Source: a bacterium (lineage in GTDB: Bacteria > Verrucomicrobiota > Verrucomicrobiae > Opitutales > Opitutaceae). From it: a stretch of 24,517 nucleotides of DNA. A program made the translations under genes and the position numbers. Below the pieces are notes generated by a model. It worked only from the letters and a program-made list of their open reading frames with translations. It searched no databases and was not told the origin of the DNA. Positions within the stretch are counted from its first letter, which is position 1, and each line of letters begins with the position of its first letter. This document shows positions 17,118 through 24,058 of this stretch, piece by piece. The stretch covers positions 1-24,517 of the forward strand of contig JAJXYI010000573.1 of NCBI GenBank assembly GCA_021780625.1, in the 5' to 3' direction.

Positions 17118-17624
17118 ATGAAAAAATTCGTTGTCGGCGTCGTGTTTGGACTCTGCCTGCCGTTTATTGCGGCTTTCCTGTTCGTGCGCCTCGGAGGTAT
17201 GCCGGTGGCAACCAAGTCGCCTCCGCTTCCGATGGAAAGATACCTGGCCGGGGTGGCGCTCCATGCCGCGATTGAAAAGGAAGCCGGCAAACCTTCCCCT
17301 TTGCCCGCGAACGAGGCGAATCTCCTGGCCGGTGCCCGCGTTTACCAGATGCAATGCGAGGATTGCCACGGCGCGCTCGACCAGCCCGAAACTGCGATTG
17401 CCCGGGGTATGTTTCCCCATCCGCCGCAGATGCTGCCGCCGAAGAAGGGTGTCACCGATGATCCGGTCGGAGTGACGTATTGGAAAGTTAGGAACGGGAT
17501 CCGGCTCACCGGCATGCCGGGATTCGGCGAGAGCCTGACCGATAAACAACTCTGGCAGGTCAGCCTCCTGTTGCTTCACGCCCACGACCTTCCTGCTTCG
17601 GCAAAAAAGGTGCTTCACGAGTGA
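17118..17624 (+). CDS. Membrane-anchored monohaem cytochrome c
   Basis: Class I c-type cytochrome of 168 residues acting on the outer face of the cytoplasmic membrane. Residues 4-25 form an N-terminal hydrophobic helix without a clear cleavage site, so it is probably an anchor. The haem-binding motif is Cys80-Glu-Asp-Cys83-His84, and the distal Met ligand is probably Met133 in TGMPGFG. The rest is ordinary for a small cytochrome c of the cbb3 or alternative-complex type, but no oxidase genes are nearby. The ATG follows TTCATTCTAG with no Shine-Dalgarno sequence; the start is fixed by the anchor. It is isolated between repeat-rich intergenic stretches. Confidence 0.9.
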   Translation: MKKFVVGVVFGLCLPFIAAFLFVRLGGMPVATKSPPLPMERYLAGVALHAAIEKEAGKPSPLPANEANLLAGARVYQMQCEDCHGALDQPETAIARGMFPHPPQMLPPKKGVTDDPVGVTYWKVRNGIRLTGMPGFGESLTDKQLWQVSLLLLHAHDLPASAKKVLHE

Positions 17625-17649
17625 TGGAGCGCCCCCGAGGATAAAGGTC

Positions 17650-17676
17650 TTGAAGGGACAGGCAGAGAAAGCGGCT
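17650..17676 (+). repeat. Direct repeat copy 1 (27 nt)
   Basis: Begins TTGAAGGGACAGGCA and ends AAGCGGCT. It matches the copy at 17792-17818 at 25 of 27 positions, and its first part recurs with changes at 16480. It starts 26 nt after the cytochrome stop and leads into two hairpins, so it looks like the edge of a structured intergenic repeat. Confidence 0.6.
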
Positions 17677-17685
17677 CCGAGAAGG

Positions 17686-17730
17686 CGGGACGTCGAGTCG
17701 TCCCGTCCAAAGGCGGAGCCGAGGCTCCGC
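17686..17730. terminator. Tandem GC-rich hairpins after the cytochrome gene
   Basis: Two stems lie close together: CGGGACG/CGTCCCG (17686-17692 with 17699-17705, 6-nt loop) and GCGGAGC/GCTCCGC (17713-17719 with 17724-17730, 4-nt loop). They sit 60 nt past the cytochrome stop, between the two direct-repeat copies. No T-tract follows. They may terminate transcription, or be the folded core of a REP-like element. Confidence 0.45.
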
Positions 17731-17791
17731 AGTCCATAACGGGCCGGCGAGGTCCGCCGCACTTACGGGCGGTGTTTCCATTTGGGAGGTT

Positions 17792-17818
17792 TTGAAGGGA
17801 CAGGCAACGAAAGCGGCT
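17792..17818 (+). repeat. Direct repeat copy 2 (27 nt)
   Basis: Same orientation as the copy at 17650, 142 nt away, differing at two positions. Together they bracket the tandem hairpins. The remaining sequence up to the dehydratase start at 17997 has no recognisable promoter or gene. Confidence 0.6.
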
Positions 17819-17996
17819 GGAGGAGGGGCACCTTGAAGACTTCGGGTACGACCGAGCGCCCAGCGTGCATCGAGGGGAGGGGGGCCCAGCTGAGCCGGAC
17901 TCGATCCCGATCTTGACCGCTTGGTCGGCTGGCCCGGGATGCGATATTGACTGGCAGAAGGCCGGCCGGGCGACTCTAGTGTGCCGCTTTCATCCC

Positions 17997-20264
17997 ATGC
18001 TTTCCGACATCATCAAGAAAGGTCACGAACGAGCCCCTCACCGCAGTCTCCTCCGCGCCACGGGAGCGATCGAGTCCGATGCCGACTTCGACAAGCCGTT
18101 CATCGCGATCTGCAACAGCTACATCGACTGCATTCCCGGTCATGCCCACCTCAACGAGATCGGTCAGCTCGTGAAGCGCCTGGTCCGCGAGGCGGGCGGC
18201 GTGCCCTTCGTGTTTAACACGATCGGCGTCGACGACGGCATTGCCATGGGCCACTCGGGCATGAAGTACTCGCTGCCGTCGCGGGAACTGATCGCCGACA
18301 GTGTCGAGACGATGTTACGCGCCCATTGCTTCGACGGCATGGTCTGCATTCCCAACTGCGACAAGATCGTGCCGGGCATGATGATGGCCGCGATGCGCGT
18401 CAATGTTCCCACCGTCTTTGTGTCGGGAGGTCCGATGGCCGCAGGCATCGCCGCGACCGACGCCGCGAGCGAGCTGCCCGCGCACCTTCGCCCCGCCACC
18501 GCCAAGAACGACCTCATCACGGTCTTCAAGGGCGTGGGCGCGCTCCAGACCGGCTCCATCAAGGCCGAGGAGCTGTTGAAGATGGAGCAGAGCGCCTGCC
18601 CGACCTGCGGCTCCTGCTCGGGCATGTTCACGGCCAACTCGATGAACTGCCTTTGCGAGGCGCTTGGGCTCGCCCTGCCGGGCAACGGCACGATCCTTGC
18701 CGTCTCCAAGGAGCGCGAACAGCTCTACCGCCGAGCCGCGACCCAGATCATCGAGCTCGTGAAGGCCGACCTGAAGCCGCGCGACATCGCCACCCTCGAG
18801 GCCTTCGACAACGCGCTCGCGCTCGACGTCGCCATGGGTGGCTCGACGAACACGGTGCTGCACACGCTCGCGATCGCACGCGAGGCGGGCATCGAGTACG
18901 ACATCGCCCGCATCGACGCCATCTCCCGCCGCGTGCCCTGCCTGTGCAAGGTCTCGCCGTCGTCGGATTACCACATCCAGGATGTGCACCGCGCCGGTGG
19001 CATTCACACGATCCTTGGCGAGCTCAAGCGCCTCGGCGCGCTTACTCTTTCCTGCCGCACGGTCACTGGGAAGACGATCGGTGAGAACATCGATACCTGG
19101 GACCTGCGTTCACCGACCTGTTCGGCCGAGGCCCGCATCACCCGCATCTCGGGATGCTCCGCGATCGTGGTCGATCCCTCCGACCGGCTGGGCCATGCCG
19201 CCCGTGCTGCGAGCGGCAACCTCCTGCCCAAGCCGATGCTGTTCCACCCGGCCGACGATCGCGCGATTGCCTTGTGGCGTTTCGCGGCCGCCTTCAACGC
19301 GGGCGACGCCGAGAACTGCGGCGCGCTCTTCGGAACCAAGGGCGAACTTGGGGTCGAAGCGACCGTGACCTGGCGAGGCGCCGCGGAGATCGCCGCCGGC
19401 CTCGCCCCGAAGTTTGCGGAGTTCCGTGGCCTTGTCCGCGCAGAGCTCGCCGAGGTGCGCGGCACACCCGCCCTGGTGGTCTGGAAGTACGAGAAATCCG
19501 GCGCCAAGCAGCGGCTGTGCCTGCTGCGAGTGTCGCGCCTACACGCCGGCGGCACGATTGCGCGCGCCGCGCACGACCATGATCCCGCTGCCGTGGCCTC
19601 GGCCAAACCCGCTGGCCTGATGCCGCACGACCCGTCCTTCCGCTTCGACGCGAATCACTGTATTCGCAGCGCGGACCGCGCCTATACGGCCGACGGCGGC
19701 CTCTCCATCCTCTACGGCGACCTCGCCCCTGCGGGCTCCGTCGTGAAGACCGCGGGCATCAGCGACGCCTTCAAGGCCTACTGTGGCCCGGGTTTCGTCT
19801 TCGAGGGCCCCTGCGTTATCTTCGAAAGCCAGGACGAAGCCTGTGCGGGCATTCTCGCAGGCCGCGCGAAGGCGGGCGACGTCGTCATCATCCGCAACGA
19901 AGGGCCGCGCGGCGGCCCCGGCATGCAGGAGATGCTTTCGCCCACGAGCTACATCGTCGGCATGGGTCTTGGCGACAAGGTGACGCTTGTCACTGACGGG
20001 CGCTTCAGTGGCGGCACCGCGGGTGCCTGCATCGGCCATGTCTCGCCCGAGGCGGCCGAGGGCGGCCCTATCGGCCTGCTGCGCGAGGGGGACCGGGTGC
20101 GCATAGACTTCCCCGGGCGCCGCATGGACATCCTCGTCGACAAAGCGGAGCTGGAAGCGCGACGTGCCTCATGGCAGCCGGTGAAACGAGAGCTGTCCGG
20201 CTGGCTGGCCCGCTACCGTCGCCTCGTGAGCAACGCCTCCAAGGGCGGCTATCTCGGCGAATGA
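17997..20264 (+). CDS. ilvD: Dihydroxy-acid dehydratase (IlvD/Edd family) with inserted SnoaL-like domain
   Basis: Fe-S dehydratase; in the family this step makes 2-oxo-acid precursors of valine and isoleucine. From the ATG at 17997 it is 755 residues, beginning [20 protein letters not shown] as IlvD does; the open frame reaches 17865, but that extension has no family character. Cluster cysteines: Cys39 (AICNSY), Cys121 (IPNCDKI) and Cys207 (CGSCSGMF). Catalytic serine: Ser671 in GRFSGGT. Family members are usually near 560-620 residues. The excess lies between GKTIGENID (about 365) and [16 protein letters not shown] (about 560). Within it, 425-534 ([17 protein letters not shown], ending HDHDPAA) looks like a SnoaL/NTF2-like fold similar to the C-terminal domain of some ECF sigma factors. 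A sugar-acid dehydratase role cannot be excluded, but the signatures favour IlvD. Confidence 0.9.
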   Translation: MLSDIIKKGHERAPHRSLLRATGAIESDADFDKPFIAICNSYIDCIPGHAHLNEIGQLVKRLVREAGGVPFVFNTIGVDDGIAMGHSGMKYSLPSRELIADSVETMLRAHCFDGMVCIPNCDKIVPGMMMAAMRVNVPTVFVSGGPMAAGIAATDAASELPAHLRPATAKNDLITVFKGVGALQTGSIKAEELLKMEQSACPTCGSCSGMFTANSMNCLCEALGLALPGNGTILAVSKEREQLYRRAATQIIELVKADLKPRDIATLEAFDNALALDVAMGGSTNTVLHTLAIAREAGIEYDIARIDAISRRVPCLCKVSPSSDYHIQDVHRAGGIHTILGELKRLGALTLSCRTVTGKTIGENIDTWDLRSPTCSAEARITRISGCSAIVVDPSDRLGHAARAASGNLLPKPMLFHPADDRAIALWRFAAAFNAGDAENCGALFGTKGELGVEATVTWRGAAEIAAGLAPKFAEFRGLVRAELAEVRGTPALVVWKYEKSGAKQRLCLLRVSRLHAGGTIARAAHDHDPAAVASAKPAGLMPHDPSFRFDANHCIRSADRAYTADGGLSILYGDLAPAGSVVKTAGISDAFKAYCGPGFVFEGPCVIFESQDEACAGILAGRAKAGDVVIIRNEGPRGGPGMQEMLSPTSYIVGMGLGDKVTLVTDGRFSGGTAGACIGHVSPEAAEGGPIGLLREGDRVRIDFPGRRMDILVDKAELEARRASWQPVKRELSGWLARYRRLVSNASKGGYLGE

Positions 20265-20409
20265 GCCGAGGGGATGCTACCACCTGCATCATGATGGGCA
20301 ACAGGGTCGAGGTTGGGAGCGACACCGGGAAGCGTCCTGCCGCTGAACGGTCGGTATCCATGTTTCAACCACCTCGCCCCTCCGCCGGCGCCACAAAAGT
20401 ATTCTGTAC

Positions 20410-20444
20410 TCGGCATTACGTTACTGTAATTGGAGTTATGCCGA
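20410..20444. promoter_or_regulatory. Nested inverted repeat upstream of the symporter (operator candidate)
   Basis: Outer arms TCGGCAT (20410-20416) and ATGCCGA (20438-20444) enclose inner arms ATTAC (20415-20419) and GTAAT (20426-20430). It lies just upstream of a candidate promoter, so a regulator binding here could act on the symporter. A related 12-mer (one change) occurs at 2806-2817 upstream of GH31, but a match that short may be chance. Confidence 0.35.
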
Positions 20445-20452
20445 AGGCCCAT

Positions 20453-20481
20453 TTGACGCCCTAAATTTATCCCTCTAACTT
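20453..20481 (+). promoter_or_regulatory. Candidate sigma-70-like promoter of the symporter
   Basis: TTGACG (20453-20458) and TAACTT (20476-20481) are separated by exactly 17 nt. The -35 is strong; the -10 keeps the three most important bases. Transcription would start near 20488, only a few bases before the ATG at 20494, which would leave almost no leader. If the ATG at 20542 is used instead, the leader would be about 55 nt. Confidence 0.4.
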
Positions 20482-20493
20482 CAGATTACCCCC

Positions 20494-22302
20494 ATGCACA
20501 CTACCCTCTCTGTGTTCCTTGCGGAAACGTCACTCATCAAGATGTCGGGCTTGGATATATCCATGATCGTCATCTACTTTCTGGCCGTGCTTGGTATCGG
20601 CTGGTACCTGAAGGGCCGGACGAGCACAGGGGAGGACTTCTTCCTGGCCGGCCGGAGCATGACGGCCTGGGTGGCGGGTCTGAGCTTCCTGGCGGCGAAC
20701 CTTGGGGCGCTGGAGCTGATGGGGTGGGCGGCGAGCGCGTATGAGTACGGCATTCTTGCGGCGCACTGGTACTGGATCGGGGCGATCCCTGCGATGGTGT
20801 TCCTCGGTCTGGTGATGATGCCGTTTTACTACATTTCGCGTACCCATTCGGTGCCGGGATATCTCAAGCTGCGCTACGGGGAGTCGACCCGCGCGCTGGG
20901 CGGGGTGTGCTTCGCGTTCATGACGGTGCTCATGTCGGGCATCAACATGTACGCCATGGCAGCGGTGATGCAGGTGGTGCTCGGCTGGAACCTTCACTTT
21001 TCGATCTGGGTGTCGTCGATCACGGTGGCGGTGTACGTGGGCCTCGGCGGCCTGACCTCGGCGATCTTCAACGAGGTGCTGCAATTCTTTCTGATCTGGC
21101 TCGGCGCTTTGGTGATTCCGATCGTTGGGCTGACCGAATGCGGCGGCTGGACGGGGCTGAAGGACCGCATCATTCAAAATGTGACGCATGGAGGCACCTA
21201 TCTGCACATGTGGAGCACGCTGGGAAACTTCCAGGACAACCCGATGGGCATCCAGTGGGTGGGCATCGTCTTCGGCCTGGGATTCGTCATTTCGTTCGGC
21301 TACTGGACGACGGACTTCCTGGTTGTTCAGCGCGTGATCACCACCAAGGATCTTCGGTCCGCGCAGATGGCGCCGATCATCGGAGCCTTCTTCAAGATGG
21401 CGGTGCCGCTGATCGTGATTTTGCCTGGCCTGATCGGCCTGGGCGTGTTCAACCGCCACGGCATGACGCTGGTGTCTGCGGACGTGGCCAAACCCGGTCA
21501 GTACACCTATAACGACGTCCTGCCGCTGTTGCTGGTACGCTATGCGGGCCCAGGCCTGCTGGGCCTGGGTGTAACCGCGCTGATCGCCGGCTTCATGTCC
21601 GGCATGGCCGGCAACGTAACCGCGTTTGCCACGGTGTGGACCTATGACATTTACCGTCCGCTGATCCGTCCGTTGTTCCGCAGCCAGACATCGATGGCTG
21701 CGACGGCGACGGTCGGGGGTGGTGCGGGCAATGGACCGGTCGACGGCGACGAAGTGGCGGCCGCGGGAGATGACCAGCACTACCTCAAAATGGGACGCTG
21801 GAGCACGATCATCGGCGTGTTGGTCAGCATCGGCACGGCCTATCTGGCCATGCAGTTCAGCAGCATCATGGACTACGTCCAGGCGCTGTTCAGCTTCTTT
21901 GTCGCGCCGCTTTTCGGCACGATTCTGCTCGGCATGTTGTGGAAGCGTGCCACTGCGGCCGGCGGATTCTGGGGCCTGCTGATCGGCACGGCTTCGTCGG
22001 TCGGCATGTGGGTGTGGGTGAAAATCGATCCCTCGGCGCTGTCGATCATCGCGCTTTCCAAGTACGCGCAGCCCATGGCCCAAAACATGTATCAGGCGCT
22101 GTGGTCGTGGTGCATCTGCGTGATAATCACGGTCGTCGTCAGTTACATGACCCAGCCGATTCCCGAGGCGCGTCTGAAGGGCCTTGTCTACGGCTGTACG
22201 GAGATGCCCAGTTCCGCGCATCTGCCCTGGTACAAGCGGCCATTCTTCTGGGGCATGCTGGCCCTGGTTTTTCTGGTGATCCTGAACGTCATGTTCTGGT
22301 AA
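20494..22302 (+). CDS. SSS-family sodium:solute (sugar) symporter
   Basis: Inner-membrane secondary transporter, 602 residues, that would import a sugar or related solute with Na+. About 13-14 hydrophobic segments; typical SSS features are the first helix followed by TGEDFFLAGRSM, the unwound-helix region SFLAANLGALELMGWA, and HSVPGYLKLRYG. A soluble loop rich in Gly/Ala (about 400-430) precedes the last helices. The start could be 20494 (MHTTLSVF) or 20542 (MSGLDISM); both are in frame and neither has a Shine-Dalgarno sequence. Likely monosaccharide uptake by analogy with SglT-type members; specificity cannot be assigned. Followed after 35 nt by a small membrane protein. Confidence 0.93.
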   Translation: MHTTLSVFLAETSLIKMSGLDISMIVIYFLAVLGIGWYLKGRTSTGEDFFLAGRSMTAWVAGLSFLAANLGALELMGWAASAYEYGILAAHWYWIGAIPAMVFLGLVMMPFYYISRTHSVPGYLKLRYGESTRALGGVCFAFMTVLMSGINMYAMAAVMQVVLGWNLHFSIWVSSITVAVYVGLGGLTSAIFNEVLQFFLIWLGALVIPIVGLTECGGWTGLKDRIIQNVTHGGTYLHMWSTLGNFQDNPMGIQWVGIVFGLGFVISFGYWTTDFLVVQRVITTKDLRSAQMAPIIGAFFKMAVPLIVILPGLIGLGVFNRHGMTLVSADVAKPGQYTYNDVLPLLLVRYAGPGLLGLGVTALIAGFMSGMAGNVTAFATVWTYDIYRPLIRPLFRSQTSMAATATVGGGAGNGPVDGDEVAAAGDDQHYLKMGRWSTIIGVLVSIGTAYLAMQFSSIMDYVQALFSFFVAPLFGTILLGMLWKRATAAGGFWGLLIGTASSVGMWVWVKIDPSALSIIALSKYAQPMAQNMYQALWSWCICVIITVVVSYMTQPIPEARLKGLVYGCTEMPSSAHLPWYKRPFFWGMLALVFLVILNVMFW

Positions 22303-22337
22303 ACCGTCGCCTCTATAACCCCTGACGCCTGACGATC

Positions 22338-22544
22338 ATGAGCGAAAAGAAAACCCTTCCCATCTGGTTCTTCATCGGCGTGCTGCTGTTGATTTACGGA
22401 ATCCTTTGTCTGGCCGCGGGCATCTCCCAATTTTCCCACCCGCCCGCGATCGTATTGCCTGACGTCCATGCGACGTTCTGGGGCGGGGTGGTGCTCACCG
22501 TGGTCGGTGGCGGCTACACAGCATTCTATTGGCCCCGGAAGTAG
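22338..22544 (+). CDS. Small two-helix membrane protein, partner candidate of the symporter
   Basis: 68 residues, family not recognised. It starts MSEKKTLPIW, then a hydrophobic helix (about 10-31), a short loop FSHPPAIVLPDVHA containing Pro and His, a second glycine-rich helix (about 47-63) and a basic end (WPRK). Codon use fits a real gene and it follows the symporter by 35 nt in the same direction, so it is probably cotranscribed. A role as stability or assembly partner of the transporter is inference. No Shine-Dalgarno sequence. Confidence 0.72.
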   Translation: MSEKKTLPIWFFIGVLLLIYGILCLAAGISQFSHPPAIVLPDVHATFWGGVVLTVVGGGYTAFYWPRK

Positions 22545-22626
22545 GGCGCGACTCCGGGATCGCGGCCTCGAGGCCGACCCGGAGAGGCCAAATTTCGGTG
22601 ATTGCGGTGGCGGCGTCCGATACGTT

Positions 22627-22640
22627 GTGCGGCGCCGCAC
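22627..22640. terminator. Perfect 14-nt palindrome between convergent genes
   Basis: GTGCGGC and GCCGCAC abut without a loop, 15 nt beyond the GH43 stop (minus strand) and 83 nt after the small membrane gene. As an RNA it could form a short hairpin with four unpaired bases. There is no T-tract. A weak terminator or protein-binding site; position is the main argument. Confidence 0.3.
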
Positions 22641-22655
22641 CGTTCGGGGGAATCC

Positions 22656-23618
22656 TCAGGGGAGGACCCGCATATTGCCGTCGTCGTCGTAGGCGATTTC
22701 CTTGACCTTGACGCAGCGCAGATGATTGCGGCCGCCGGACAGGGATGCGTCGTGATGAAACAGATACCATTTGCCCCGATATTCCACGATCGAGTGGTGG
22801 GTGGTCCATCCGATCACAGGCTCGAGCAGGCGCCCTGCGTAGGTGAAGGGGCCGAGGGGGCTGGGCGACTTGGCGTAGACCAGAAAGTGGGTATCGCCGG
22901 TCGAATAGGAAAAGTAATAGATGCCGTTGCGCTTGTGCATCCAAGCCGCCTCGAAAAAGCGGCGATCGTGGTCGTCGGCCCGCAGCGGGGCGCCATGTTC
23001 ATCGAGAATTTGGACTTCGCGAACCGGCTCGGCGAACGACTTCATATCGGTGCTGAGCTTGGCGACGCGCGGTGAAATTGCGGGAACCGCTCCCGTGGGC
23101 TCTTTGCCCTCGGGGTTGTATCGGCCCGTCTGCCAGTTTTGGAGCTGACCGCCCCAAATGCCGCCGAAATAGAGGTAGGCGCGTCCGTCGTCGTCCACGA
23201 AGCTGCAGGGATCGATGCTGTAGCTCCCCTTGATTGGCTCGGGCTCGGCCTTGAACGGGCCCTCGGGACGGTCGCTGCTGGCAACGCCGATCCGGAAAAT
23301 CCCGTCTTTGTCCCTTGCGGGTAGATAAAGAAAATAGCGGCCGTCCCTAAACGCGGCATCCGGCGCCCAAAACTGCTTGCTTGCCCATGGCACGTCCCCC
23401 AACGCGAGCGCGATGCCATGATCGGTCACGGGGCCAGCGACGTCCTCCAGGGAAAACACATGGTAGTCGACCATGTCGTATTGGTCGCCCAGATCGTTGT
23501 CCTGGATCGTCGTTTCCCGATCGTGAGACGGGTAGAGGAAGAGCTTTCCCTCAAAGACGTGCGCGGAGGGATCCGCGGTATACAGGTGGGTGACGAGAGG
23601 CGTGTCGGTAATCTTCAT
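22656..23618 (-). CDS. Cytoplasmic GH43 family glycoside hydrolase
   Basis: Inverting five-bladed beta-propeller hydrolase, 320 residues from the ATG at 23618 (MKITDTPLVT). An upstream in-frame TTG adds only five residues. Base Asp16 (YTADPSAHVF), pKa-modulating Asp136 (SIDPCSFVDDDG) and acid Glu223 (FFEAAWMHKR) are all in place, followed by HHSIVEYRGKWYLFHHD near the end. No signal peptide, so it should act on imported oligosaccharides or glycosides. GH43 includes beta-xylosidases, alpha-L-arabinofuranosidases and galactan enzymes; which one cannot be told. It converges on the symporter pair and shares direction with the GH28 gene, 440 nt upstream of it. Confidence 0.9.
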   Translation of the reverse strand: MKITDTPLVTHLYTADPSAHVFEGKLFLYPSHDRETTIQDNDLGDQYDMVDYHVFSLEDVAGPVTDHGIALALGDVPWASKQFWAPDAAFRDGRYFLYLPARDKDGIFRIGVASSDRPEGPFKAEPEPIKGSYSIDPCSFVDDDGRAYLYFGGIWGGQLQNWQTGRYNPEGKEPTGAVPAISPRVAKLSTDMKSFAEPVREVQILDEHGAPLRADDHDRRFFEAAWMHKRNGIYYFSYSTGDTHFLVYAKSPSPLGPFTYAGRLLEPVIGWTTHHSIVEYRGKWYLFHHDASLSGGRNHLRCVKVKEIAYDDDGNMRVLP

Positions 23619-24027
23619 TTTTGTGGTCTGCAATCGCTGCGGTTGCGCATCTGGGCGGAGGATGACGCAAGCCTTCGTACGAAAGTCATGACCAAGTCTT
23701 TCCTTTCATCTCTGCCACCGAAAGGGGGGAGACGATCTAACAATAGACGCGCTGCCGGAGCAGGTTGAGAGGCCGGTCGACGAATGGCCCGTGCAACCTG
23801 GTCGCTGCCCGCTGCCGAAGTGCGGTCCCCACGGAGCAGGGCGAGAGTCGTGGCGTTGGTGCCTTCTGAAAACAGCCGTCGGAGTGCCACCCCTCGGCCG
23901 AAATGGAATCAAGGGACGAGACGGTCGACCTCGGTGGTTGCGATGGAGGGAGCCGGGGACGGCCCGATCCGAAGCGACAAGATAGGCCGAGGGACTGGTT
24001 GAGGCAGACGTGCCATCGAGTGAATCC
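23619..24027. other. Intergenic region between GH28 and GH43
   Basis: About 410 nt without a supported gene. Minus-strand frames exist but are low-complexity and unlike any family I know. The right end carries the hairpin after GH28; the left end should hold the GH43 promoter, for which I see no clear boxes. Confidence 0.45.
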
Positions 24028-24051
24028 GCGAGCCACCCTTCGGTGGCTCGC
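24028..24051 (-). terminator. 10-bp hairpin just after the GH28 stop
   Basis: GCGAGCCACC (24028-24037) pairs perfectly with GGTGGCTCGC (24042-24051) around a CTTC loop. It starts 7 nt after the GH28 stop in the direction of transcription. A T-tract is absent, as for the other hairpins in the window, but stem strength and position make it the best terminator candidate here. Confidence 0.5.
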
Positions 24052-24058
24052 CTCTGGC

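Noticed and set aside
17865..17996. N-terminal extension of IlvD by 44 codons
   Set aside because: The extension has no similarity to the family; ATG 17997 gives the canonical IlvD start.
20530..22221. 563-codon antisense frame within the symporter
   Set aside because: Extreme His/Arg/Gln content, mirror of hydrophobic codons in the real gene.
23615..23890. 91-codon minus-strand frame before GH43
   Set aside because: Overlaps the GH43 start, has no domain, and its codon pattern is unlike the neighbours.
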